A DNA stretch of 15,333 bases from CAVQBP01 sp964448105 (GCA_964448105.1 CAYUVK010000120.1:1-15333), one strand, 5' to 3'; shown: positions 7,755 to 14,842, counted from the first letter of the stretch. Program-made: numbers and translations. Notes: generated by a model from the sequence alone, not told the origin.

Positions 7755-8405
7755 ATGAATAAAATTTTAATCTTTCTATTTTTAATATCACTTTCTGCCT
7801 GTAGCTCTGTAACCAATATTCAGGAATCATTTAGAGCCGAGGACTATGATTTTACACTGCTTTATAATAGTAAAATTAAATTTGCCGGAACAGAGAAAAT
7901 ATTCTTAAAGGAATTTGTTAAAACATTCAATGATGAGTATCCGGATGCCAAAAAGTTAAATAATAAATTATTTGATTTATTTTCAAAAGAATTTAAATAT
8001 CAAATTCCTGGAGTTAAATTGTCACGGCTGGAATCAAAAGTCCCACAAGTATTACAGGGTGATCTGTCATTCAAGAACTATAATCAGGCTTTAGTAGATA
8101 GTTTTTTTAGCAGTCTCAAATCGGATTATCTAATATTCATAAACAGTATTGAAATAAGTAATACATACGAAAATTCACAATACTATAATGCAGCAACAAG
8201 TTCTATGTCAGGTTCATCGTTAGAAGATTGTATTATTTCTATTGAGGTTAAATGTTGGGATGTGAGTGATCAAAAACGCTTATTAAGATTTAAAGGACTG
8301 GGGAGGGATACTGTGGTTCTTTTTTCTTATTTAAGTTCGTTAAATGATGCAATACAAAATGCAGTTGCCCACTCAGTTGAATATATAAAAGATAAAGCAA
8401 TATAG
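7755..8405 (+). CDS. Predicted lipoprotein, unknown function
   Basis: The protein is 216 aa. The first 15 residues form a hydrophobic signal ending in the lipobox LSAC, so C16 should be lipidated and the protein anchored in a membrane facing the periplasm or outside. AAGGAG precedes the ATG at good spacing. The mature part has no motif I recognise. The pattern of a middle segment predicting strands (SDYLIFINSIEIS, then IISIEVKCWDV), followed by LLRFKGLGRDT and a C-terminal helix with AIQNAVAHSVEYIKD, recalls envelope lipoproteins with a CsgG/LpoB-like alpha-beta fold, but this is only an impression. Codons for residues 99-108 carry one copy of a perfect 31-bp repeat (8050-8080) whose twin lies in the spacer at 12304-12334. 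Confidence 0.82.
   Translation: MNKILIFLFLISLSACSSVTNIQESFRAEDYDFTLLYNSKIKFAGTEKIFLKEFVKTFNDEYPDAKKLNNKLFDLFSKEFKYQIPGVKLSRLESKVPQVLQGDLSFKNYNQALVDSFFSSLKSDYLIFINSIEISNTYENSQYYNAATSSMSGSSLEDCIISIEVKCWDVSDQKRLLRFKGLGRDTVVLFSYLSSLNDAIQNAVAHSVEYIKDKAI
8050..8080 (+). repeat. 31-bp direct repeat, copy A (inside the lipoprotein gene)
   Basis: All 31 bases are identical to 12304-12334 and in the same orientation. The repeat begins TATTACAGGG and ends CAAGAACTA. Flanks show no similarity on either side. This copy is read as codons for VLQGDLSFKN of the lipoprotein, so it is presumably the source copy. Confidence 0.9.
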
Positions 8406-8489
8406 AACATTTGAATTGAGCATATGAAAATGTACAAACAATAAAATCAAAACTGTATGTCCTTAAACCAATCCGATCGAATTAAAGAG

Positions 8490-8517
8490 TTGACAAGGAC
8501 TGTTAAATGTTTACAAA
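8490..8517 (+). promoter_or_regulatory. Candidate promoter for the S41 peptidase gene
   Basis: TTGACA (8490-8495) matches the sigma70 -35 hexamer exactly. TACAAA (8512-8517), 16 bp further on, matches the -10 at four of six positions. Transcription would start about 55 nt before ATG 8578, which has AAGGAAGG just upstream. The perfect -35 is notable in this DNA; the -10 is weak. Confidence 0.33.
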
Positions 8518-8577
8518 AAAGAAGGTTCTCTTACTAAAGTAAAATCTGTTTCCAAATGTATAGTATAAGGAAGGATC

Positions 8578-10299
8578 ATGAAAATATTTAATAAATATCA
8601 TCTTCTAATATTTTTTATTCTCTTTTTTCAACCTCTTTTAGGACAAGGACACGGTGATTTCAGTAATCTTTCATTCACCGAAGCATTCGACTCTCTGTTT
8701 ATAAATTTTTCAACTTATTATCCTTTTACGGGATGGAAGGGCATTGATTGGAAAAATTTCTATGATGAATTTTCCCTACAGATTAAATATGCTCAAAATC
8801 AAAACGATACAAATGCTTATAAATTGGCCATCAGGCGTTTTATTCACAATTTCCCCGATGGACATGTAAGAGTGAGCGGTGCATTTCAGAATATATTTTT
8901 AGAAGAAATAGGTGGTGGAATCGGCTTAACACTTACGGAACTCGAAGATGGCAGTATTGTAGTTAATAGGATTCTACCAGGTAGTCCTGCAGAACAAGAA
9001 GGAATTGAAGTTGGTGCGACGATAATCAATTGGAATGGTATGGCTATTAGCGAGGCATTGATAAATTCAAATCTTATTTGGGAAGGTAAGCCCCCTGCTA
9101 CTAATGAAACTATTCGTCTGGCACAACTTAGGCGCTTAGTCCGTATGCCGATTGGGAATCAGGTTGAAATTACATTTTTTAATCCCGGACAAAATACTGT
9201 TTCAAAAACTCTATCAGCAATAGATGACAGGATGAATACTTGGGATTTAACTAATTTCTCCATGTTTAGTACTAATGGATCTTTTAACATCACTATTAAT
9301 GATATTCTAAATCCGGTTCAGTATGCTATACTACCTAGTGGATATGGTTATATAAAAAGCAGGATATTAGTAGAATTTGATTCGGAGGGTAACATACTTC
9401 CAACATATAACAATATTTATGATACATTTAATGAGGCTATTAATACTTTTAATATAGCTCAGGTTCCTGGAGTAATAATAGATGTACGGGATAATCCAGG
9501 TGGATTTGATAAGCTTGCAGCGTTATTAAGTAGTTTCTTTTATGACCATACTGAACTCTATGAATATGCTTCATTTTATAATCCGCAAACAGAAGAGTTT
9601 GAGGTTATAGGTAATTTCACGATTTATCTTGAATCCCAATCGAGTTATTACGGAGGTCCCGTTATTTGTCTCGTAAATGCAGGCACGGCGAGTTCAGGGG
9701 AGGGAATTCCGATGTCTATACAAAGACTATCAAAGGGGCATACTCTTGGATTTTACGGAACAAGCGGTACCTTTGGACTTACAAGTGGTGAAACCTTAAT
9801 GCCTGGAGGATTGGCAATTAATTATCCACTTGGTAGATCTTTAAATGAAAACTATAAAATTCAACTTGATTCTGATTCAACTAAAAACGGAGGTGTAATT
9901 CCTGATATTCGTGTACTGCTTACGCGGGAGAATATGATTGCGAAGTACGTTGACTCTGTGGATGTAGAATTGAATAGCGCAATCACATATCTAAACGGTA
10001 TTACTTCATCAAGTGAGAAAAATGATATCCAACCTAAGGAGATTCGACTTTTTCAGAATTATCCTAATCCGTTTAATCCTATAACAACAATTAATTATCA
10101 TATTCCCAAATTAAGTTTTGTTACTCTTAAAATTTATGATGTGCTGGGAAATGTAATTGCAACTCTTGTTGATGAAGAAAAATCAATAGGAGAATATGCA
10201 ATAGAGTTTGATGGTACAACAATAGCGAGTGGAATATATTTTTACAAGCTGGCTGTAGGAAACTTTGTTGAAACTAAGAAGATGCTGTTAGTGAAATGA
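8578..10299 (+). CDS. Secreted S41-family peptidase with PDZ and type IX sorting domain
   Basis: The protein is 573 aa, in order: signal peptide (1-22); helical N-terminal region with FPDGHVRVSG (H96), matching the DGH of tricorn-type S41 members; PDZ domain (about 110-205, with PGSPAEQEGIEVGATI); S41 core (about 250-450); and type IX secretion C-terminal sorting domain (about 488-573, NYPNPFNP to ETKKMLLVK). The core has VIIDVRDNPGG and the nucleophile segment NAGTASSGE, where S372 aligns with the catalytic Ser. The Lys expected about 25 residues later in CtpA/Prc-type enzymes is absent: the segment reads GTSGTFG. A tricorn-like Ser/His mechanism, or loss of activity, is therefore possible. 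The sorting domain predicts export by T9SS and attachment to or release from the cell surface. The stop overlaps the ATG of the next frame (10296). Confidence 0.9.
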   Translation: MKIFNKYHLLIFFILFFQPLLGQGHGDFSNLSFTEAFDSLFINFSTYYPFTGWKGIDWKNFYDEFSLQIKYAQNQNDTNAYKLAIRRFIHNFPDGHVRVSGAFQNIFLEEIGGGIGLTLTELEDGSIVVNRILPGSPAEQEGIEVGATIINWNGMAISEALINSNLIWEGKPPATNETIRLAQLRRLVRMPIGNQVEITFFNPGQNTVSKTLSAIDDRMNTWDLTNFSMFSTNGSFNITINDILNPVQYAILPSGYGYIKSRILVEFDSEGNILPTYNNIYDTFNEAINTFNIAQVPGVIIDVRDNPGGFDKLAALLSSFFYDHTELYEYASFYNPQTEEFEVIGNFTIYLESQSSYYGGPVICLVNAGTASSGEGIPMSIQRLSKGHTLGFYGTSGTFGLTSGETLMPGGLAINYPLGRSLNENYKIQLDSDSTKNGGVIPDIRVLLTRENMIAKYVDSVDVELNSAITYLNGITSSSEKNDIQPKEIRLFQNYPNPFNPITTINYHIPKLSFVTLKIYDVLGNVIATLVDEEKSIGEYAIEFDGTTIASGIYFYKLAVGNFVETKKMLLVK

Positions 10300-10511
10300 A
10301 AAAGTACTACATAATCTCAAATTATAAAAACTTATTCTGGTTAGTATTTACATTTTCTGTTCTTTATATATTTGTATCATGCTTAGATTCCACGAACAAT
10401 CCAGAAAGTATAAACAATAATGTATTTCCGATCCCAGATCAAATCGATGATGGATGGGAAACTGCTTCGATTCTGTCAGTTGGATTAAATGAAAATGGTT
10501 TAAATCAATAA
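10296..10511 (+). pseudogene. Truncated beta-lactamase-family hydrolase, N-terminal stub
   Basis: The 71-codon frame starts at an ATGA overlap with the S41 stop. Residues 1-35 form a lipoprotein-like signal (FVSC, C35 possible lipidation site). They are followed by PIPDQIDDGWETASILSVG and LNENGLNQ, which is the lead-in that normally precedes the class C beta-lactamase/serine hydrolase domain (pattern DGWxTASxxxVG, then a helix). A stop follows at once, and only 17 bases later the next gene begins. The whole catalytic domain, with SxxK and YxN, is missing. This looks like a gene cut down by deletion. A functional small lipoprotein is the alternative, since the reading frame and overlap are intact. 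The family assignment rests on recall of the lead-in motif. Confidence 0.55.
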
Positions 10512-10528
10512 TTGATAAGGAGTCTCAA

Positions 10529-10801
10529 ATGAGCTTATGGATAGTTATCCTAATATTCGGCTTAGTTTGTGCAGTTATCGGATTCGCAATATTTTTCAAT
10601 AATCCGGCAGAATTTAAGAATAAAAAATCAACATTTCTTATCGGGATTTTTCTCCCAATAATCTTTTCTTATTCATATGGTGAAACTTTAATAGAAGGTT
10701 CTCCAACAAATCTAACACTAATTGATCTAGGTGGATTATTGATTTTAGGGATCATATCAGGAATATTTATCGCATATTATTTTTTGGTCCAAAAAATTTA
10801 A
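10529..10801 (+). CDS. Small membrane protein with three helices, unknown function
   Basis: This 90-aa protein is not recognised. AAGGAG stands about 6 bases before the ATG. The three hydrophobic segments are roughly 3-24, 35-49 and 66-87, separated by FNNPAEFKNKKST and YGETLIEGSPTNLT. It lies 17 bp after the stop of the truncated hydrolase frame, whose end its ribosome binding site almost touches, so it may be translated from the same mRNA as the S41 gene. No catalytic motif is visible. It could have been brought next to the S41 gene by the deletion that removed the hydrolase domain. Confidence 0.65.
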   Translation: MSLWIVILIFGLVCAVIGFAIFFNNPAEFKNKKSTFLIGIFLPIIFSYSYGETLIEGSPTNLTLIDLGGLLILGIISGIFIAYYFLVQKI

Positions 10802-10965
10802 CCGTACAATAAAATAAAAATAAAAAAATAAGCATGATTGAAATATGCTCACTATATTATTTCTTCGGATATATGCTTCAAGTTTATTTACTTGTAGATA
10901 AAATATTTGGTCTAATCATTAATAAATAACTCATTTTTCAATTCAATTGTGAGTGCAGCAAATCG

Positions 10966-12084
10966 ATGTTGAAGAAAAGTTTAACAATTCCATTTGAACT
11001 GGTTTTGAATCACATAATAATAAAAGCAAAAATTAATGGGAATGCTGATATTAAATTAGTCCTTGATACCGGGTTGCCCATTGGTGGAGCTATATTGTTT
11101 AAAAGTGAAAAAACTGAAAAGCTTAATTTAAACTTTAGTGGTCAAACTTATATCGGTGGAGCCGGGGGTGATCCTGTATTAGCAGATATTGCAGGCGGAG
11201 CGACAATTAATATAGGCGGTTTGGAGTTATTCCATAAACAAGTTATTGTTATGTCAATGAATCAGAATGTGATTAACTTATTAGAAGCTGATGGTATGAT
11301 TGGATACGAGTTATTCAGCAATTATTTGTTGCAAATAGATTTCGAGAAAAACTTAATACACCTTTGGAATTCCGTTGATGAAGTTAGTGGAGATTTTGGT
11401 CAAGAGCTGAATTTAGAGTTAAGACAAAATTATCCGTTCATAAAGTGTTTTTCAGAAATCACAAAAGGTAATGAAGTCCCATTAGAACTGGTAATTGATA
11501 CAGGTGCTGGGCATGCACTGTCGCTGGATATAAAATCAATAGAGAATTTTTCTCTACCGGGAAATGTTTTAGAGAGTAGGATTGGTACGGGAGCGATTGG
11601 AGATATTATGGGTAATATAGGGAGAGTATCAAAGATAACAATCGCAGATTATCTATTTTTTGATGTGGTGACTACCTTTTCATTGCGTCCACTTGCAAAA
11701 GGATTCCTAAGATCTAATGGCAATTTGGGGATTGATCTGCTGAAAAGATTTCTGGTTACTTTTGATTATAGGAATTCAAAAATATATTTGAAGCCAAATG
11801 TATATTTTGAGTTACCCTTCTTATTTAATATGGCTGGCTTTCATTTTCAAAAATTAAGTAACGGCAATTTTATAATCGATTTTGTAATGAAAGATTCTCC
11901 AGCCTATGAATCTGGTTTAATAAAAAACGATGTGATTACGCAAATAAATAGTAAACCTGCAGCATTAATAAGCACAGACACTTTAGATATATTGACTAAA
12001 CGGAATTCTACAACGATGGAAATAATTGTTCAACTTAGATCTGAATTACTAGCGTTTAATATCAAGCTCAGAAAGATATTATGA
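10966..12084 (+). CDS. Two-lobed aspartyl protease with C-terminal PDZ domain
   Basis: The 372-aa protein has two retropepsin-like Asp motifs in one chain: LVLDTGLP (D34) and LVIDTGAG (D178). Each is followed by the family's hydrophobic-GG/GxxG pattern (for example MIGYELFSNY, 111-120, and NLGIDLLKRF, 253-262). Residues about 290-362 form a PDZ domain (DSPAYESGLIKNDVITQINSKPA). Similar proteins are widespread in Bacteroidota and usually carry a signal peptide. Here the frame opens only six residues before the first domain strand, and an in-frame TAA lies at 10927-10929 upstream, with no signal peptide between. The protein should therefore stay in the cytoplasm, or the gene has lost its export signal. 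The ribosome binding site is weak. It is the last gene of the same-strand protease run. Confidence 0.83.
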   Translation: MLKKSLTIPFELVLNHIIIKAKINGNADIKLVLDTGLPIGGAILFKSEKTEKLNLNFSGQTYIGGAGGDPVLADIAGGATINIGGLELFHKQVIVMSMNQNVINLLEADGMIGYELFSNYLLQIDFEKNLIHLWNSVDEVSGDFGQELNLELRQNYPFIKCFSEITKGNEVPLELVIDTGAGHALSLDIKSIENFSLPGNVLESRIGTGAIGDIMGNIGRVSKITIADYLFFDVVTTFSLRPLAKGFLRSNGNLGIDLLKRFLVTFDYRNSKIYLKPNVYFELPFLFNMAGFHFQKLSNGNFIIDFVMKDSPAYESGLIKNDVITQINSKPAALISTDTLDILTKRNSTTMEIIVQLRSELLAFNIKLRKIL

Positions 12085-12303
12085 CAATTTGTTTTCATGA
12101 TTTAATGATAAAATAGGTGATTTAAAAAACGAAATTGACCAATCAATATACTAAACTGAAAATTTTTAATGATCAATAATTTTTTAAATAATTCTTGTGA
12201 AACAACGCAAAAGAAAAAGATTGTCATGATTCGGTAAAAAATGTAGTAAACATGTGGACATTAATTCTAAAAGTATAATAAGTTTTAAGCTGATTATTTA
12301 AAA

Positions 12304-12334
12304 TATTACAGGGTGATCTGTCATTCAAGAACTA
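12304..12334 (+). repeat. 31-bp direct repeat, copy B (intergenic)
   Basis: This copy is identical over 31 bases to 8050-8080 within the lipoprotein gene, same orientation, with unrelated flanks. It lies outside any credible reading frame. It ends 18 bp before the palindrome at 12353-12375 and 139 bp before the dioxygenase start. Confidence 0.9.
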
Positions 12335-12352
12335 AAATTTTAGCATATAAAC

Positions 12353-12375
12353 TATCTCGCTTGCGCTGCCAGATA
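12353..12375. promoter_or_regulatory. Imperfect palindrome, candidate operator for the dioxygenase/esterase operon
   Basis: The site has the form TATCTnGC-N7-GCnAGATA: seven matching positions in each half of a 23-bp palindrome, centred about 110 bp before the dioxygenase ATG. In Bacillus the MarR-type repressor MhqR controls the homologous genes through palindromes whose ends also read TATCT/AGATA. Here the arms are further apart, so the likeness is suggestive only. No MarR gene is in the window. Confidence 0.35.
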
Positions 12376-12473
12376 TTGTTTTAACCCGAATTTCCATATC
12401 TTAGAATAAATTAAAATAGAATAACATAATTTCAGGTTAAGTAATAATTTTAGAAAGAAATCAGAAAGAATAA

Positions 12474-13427
12474 ATGAAAAAACTAATCAATGGAATTCAT
12501 CATATAACTGCACTTGCAGATGAATCCCAGAGAAATATTGATTTTTATACAGGAGTTCTTGGACTTAGGTTTGTAAAGAAAACAGTAAACTTTGACGCAC
12601 CTGAAGTTTATCATTTTTATTACGGCAATGAAACAGGTGAGCCCGGTACTATTCTAACCTTTTTCCCTTATGAAGGAATTCAAAGGGGAAGACATGGTAA
12701 AGGAATGCTTAATACTACTACATTTTCAGTCCCTTATTCTTCAATTGGCTTTTGGGAAGATCGGCTGAAGAAATACAATATCGACTTTAAAAATCCTTAT
12801 GAAAGATTTACTGATGAAGTAGTGCTTTATTTTAATGATCCGGATGGATTAGGTTTGGAACTTGTGTTTAATAATAAAGATGTTCGTAAAGGATTTACCT
12901 ACGGGCATATTCCTTTAGAACATTCAATAAAAGGTTTTTATAATGTTGAAATCTGGGAAGAGGGATATGAATTGACTGCCGGTTTACTTTTGGAGCAAAT
13001 GGATCATACTTTATTAATTGAAAAAGGAAACCGTTTTCGTTTTGCGGCGTCCGATGCTCCCGGTAAATATATAGACGTTTTATGTTCCCCCGATAGTCTG
13101 CGGGGTTTGAGCGGGGGAGGAACTATTCATCACATTGCATTTAGTACCGATAATACCGAAACTCAAATGGAAGTGAGAAATAAAATAGCTGAAAGAAATC
13201 TTAATCCAACGCCCGTTATTGACAGGCAATATTTTAAATCCGTATACTTCAGAGAACCGGGCGGTGTATTGTTTGAAGTTGCGACTGTTGACCCGGGATT
13301 TGCTGTTGATGAGGATGTAAAACAATTAGGACAGGAATTAAAACTGCCGCCGCAGTATGAAAAGTATCGTAACGAAATTCAAAAGGTTGTGAAACCTGTT
13401 AGTCTTCATCTAGATAACTATAAGTAA
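12474..13427 (+). CDS. mhqO: Ring-cleaving dioxygenase of the MhqO type (VOC/glyoxalase fold)
   Basis: This 317-aa protein has two vicinal-oxygen-chelate modules. The N-terminal one opens with GIHHITALADESQRNIDFY and includes RGRHGKG and LGLEL (E129). The C-terminal one has IHHIAFSTDN (H219/H220) and ends with LFEVATVDPGF (E268). The HH and Glu positions fit metal binding. Length and these signatures match MhqO/MhqA-type dioxygenases, which in Bacillus take part in removing methylhydroquinone, catechol and quinone electrophiles. The actual substrate is unproven in most homologues. It is directly followed, with a 2-bp gap, by an MhqD-like esterase gene, which strengthens the assignment. The ribosome binding site is weak (AGAAAGA). 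The palindrome at 12353-12375 is the best candidate control site. Confidence 0.85.
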   Translation: MKKLINGIHHITALADESQRNIDFYTGVLGLRFVKKTVNFDAPEVYHFYYGNETGEPGTILTFFPYEGIQRGRHGKGMLNTTTFSVPYSSIGFWEDRLKKYNIDFKNPYERFTDEVVLYFNDPDGLGLELVFNNKDVRKGFTYGHIPLEHSIKGFYNVEIWEEGYELTAGLLLEQMDHTLLIEKGNRFRFAASDAPGKYIDVLCSPDSLRGLSGGGTIHHIAFSTDNTETQMEVRNKIAERNLNPTPVIDRQYFKSVYFREPGGVLFEVATVDPGFAVDEDVKQLGQELKLPPQYEKYRNEIQKVVKPVSLHLDNYK

Positions 13428-13429
13428 AT

Positions 13430-14050
13430 ATGCATTCAAAAGTAATCCGTACATCAGGAAAATCTTTAACTGAAGCAGATAAAGTTATGATTCTAGTGCA
13501 TGGGCGCGGTGCTTCGGCAGAAGATATTTTATCCATTTCTCAGTATCTTCAAATTGATGATTTTGCACTGCTTGCACCACAAGCAACGAATCACAACTGG
13601 TATCCATTCTCATTTCTTTCTCCTCCGCAGCAGAATGAGCCCTGGCTTTCTTCCGCTTTGCACTTGCTTAAAGATGTTGTGAAAGATGCAAATGATAGCG
13701 GGATAAATTCGGATAAAATATTTTTTTTAGGGTTTTCCCAGGGAAGCTGTCTTGCACTTGAATTTACGGCACGAAATGCACAAAGATACGGGGGTATTAT
13801 TGCATTTACAGGCGGATTGATCGGGGATAAAATTTATTCTGAAAATTATAGAGGTGATTTTCAATTTACCCCGGTATTTATCGGGACGAGTGATCCGGAT
13901 CCTCATGTGCCTTTAGAAAGAGTCCGGGCAACATCAAAAATTCTAAAAGGTATGAATGCGGAGGTTACATTAAAAGTTTATAAGAATATGGGGCATAAAG
14001 TTAATCAGGATGAAATTGATACTGTTAACACGTTGATGTTTCCTCAATAA
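13430..14050 (+). CDS. mhqD: Phospholipase/carboxylesterase of the MhqD type (alpha/beta hydrolase)
   Basis: This 206-aa cytoplasmic alpha/beta hydrolase of the Abhydrolase_2 family has ILVHGRGASAED near the N-terminus (oxyanion region), the nucleophile elbow GFSQG (S103), acid D157 in DPDPHVP and H189 in NMGHKV. The triad is complete and the length is normal. The start lies two bases after the dioxygenase stop and has no ribosome binding site of its own, so translation probably depends on the upstream gene. In Bacillus, MhqD is co-regulated with ring-cleaving dioxygenases during quinone stress, and the same pairing is seen here. The substrate is unknown. The gene converges on the MORN-repeat gene, with 19 bp between the two stop codons. 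Confidence 0.87.
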   Translation: MHSKVIRTSGKSLTEADKVMILVHGRGASAEDILSISQYLQIDDFALLAPQATNHNWYPFSFLSPPQQNEPWLSSALHLLKDVVKDANDSGINSDKIFFLGFSQGSCLALEFTARNAQRYGGIIAFTGGLIGDKIYSENYRGDFQFTPVFIGTSDPDPHVPLERVRATSKILKGMNAEVTLKVYKNMGHKVNQDEIDTVNTLMFPQ

Positions 14051-14069
14051 AAATTTTATAATAAAACAT

Positions 14070-14627
14070 CTATATAGAAGCCGGTTCTTGTGTTGATACT
14101 TTAGTAATTACCTTGCCGTTACTAAAATATATAATTGTTTTTAATCTTCCGTTTCTGTCATAAATATCCCATTTGCCTTCTCTTTTCCCATTAACAAAAA
14201 TTCCTTTTTCTTTCCTTTTGCCGTTCTCATAAAACCATATCCATTCATCAGATACAATATCATTTTTAAAATTACCTAGGGATTCAAGTTGTCCCGAAGG
14301 ATAATAATATTTCCACTCACCGGAATTCTTATTATTCTTCATTGTTCCTTTGATTTGAAAATTACCATTCATATACCGGATAACAAATTCACCGTTCTTA
14401 AGTCCATTAACAACATTATATTCAATTATTTTATTCTTAACAGTGTCTACTATTCTGCCGGTATAAATTTCATTATTAACAGAATTAAATATTAAGTCGT
14501 TTTTTATATAGAATCCACTCTTTTGAGGTTGAGTCTTCTTAGAAAAAAATGTTAGGATAACTAATGAAACTATTAAAACTAAAAATACGATAGTTATTTT
14601 ACTCAGCTTGAGATTTAACTGCTTCAT
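14070..14627 (-). CDS. Membrane-anchored MORN-repeat protein (YwqK-like)
   Basis: This 185-aa protein has one N-terminal membrane segment (about 10-28), probably an uncleaved anchor, followed by four to five MORN_2-type repeats at a period of about 22-24 residues. Examples are NGLKNGEFVIRYMNGN (74-89), KNSGEWKYYYPSGQLES (100-116), SDEWIWFYENGKRKEKG (126-142) and NGKREGKWDIYDRNGRLK (146-163). Such repeats form elongated beta-sheets. They are often named YwqK-family antitoxin in databases, but no toxin partner is visible here, so the function is open. AGAGGG precedes the start. On the minus strand, TATTTTTG (complement of 14666-14673) matches the TAnnTTTG promoter element about 40 bp upstream. 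Confidence 0.82.
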   Translation of the reverse strand: MKQLNLKLSKITIVFLVLIVSLVILTFFSKKTQPQKSGFYIKNDLIFNSVNNEIYTGRIVDTVKNKIIEYNVVNGLKNGEFVIRYMNGNFQIKGTMKNNKNSGEWKYYYPSGQLESLGNFKNDIVSDEWIWFYENGKRKEKGIFVNGKREGKWDIYDRNGRLKTIIYFSNGKVITKVSTQEPASI

Positions 14628-14665
14628 CCGACCCTCTTATGAGTATGAATAGTTATAGTTTAAGA

Positions 14666-14673
14666 CAAAAATA
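14666..14673 (-). promoter_or_regulatory. Candidate -7 element for the MORN-repeat gene
   Basis: TATTTTTG on the minus strand fits TAnnTTTG and lies 38 bp before the ATG. No TTG is found at the expected distance upstream, so this is only half a promoter signature. Confidence 0.25.
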
Positions 14674-14842
14674 AATTTTCAATAGATATGCCAGGATAGA
14701 ATAATCAAATATTAAGTAAATTGCTATGTTTTCAATTTCTCACTATGAGAGTTTAGCTTTAGTTTAATACAAAAATTTTTTTATTTTTATTTTGAAATAA
14801 ATTTGGATTCTATTGAAATTATAAAGTTTTGAACACTAATTG

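Larger units (their letters stand above)
12085..12473. other. Intergenic spacer (389 bp) before the dioxygenase gene
   Basis: This is the second longest gene-free stretch. It holds copy B of the 31-bp repeat (12304-12334) and an imperfect palindrome (12353-12375), both listed separately. A 22-codon frame (12169-12237) has no ribosome binding site. No terminator with a T-run is evident after the aspartyl protease gene. The local GC-rich patch around 12357-12371 stands out from the AT-rich surroundings. Confidence 0.6.

Noticed and set aside
12081..12228. Inverted repeat ATGACAAT / ATTGTCAT (12081-12088 and 12221-12228)
   Set aside because: Eight bases separated by about 130 nt is within chance for this composition, and no other evidence supports pairing.
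12169..12237. 22-codon frame in the spacer before the dioxygenase
   Set aside because: No ribosome binding site, and nothing beyond a short lysine-rich tail to suggest a protein.
14070..14627. Toxin-antitoxin assignment for the MORN-repeat protein
   Set aside because: The database label YwqK-family antitoxin is often attached to such repeats, but neither neighbour resembles a toxin, and the protein has a membrane anchor.
14760..14820. AT-rich inverted repeat TTTATTT/AAATAAA downstream of the epimerase gene
   Set aside because: Pure A/T pairing in a homopolymer-rich patch; the pairing is not distinguishable from composition.
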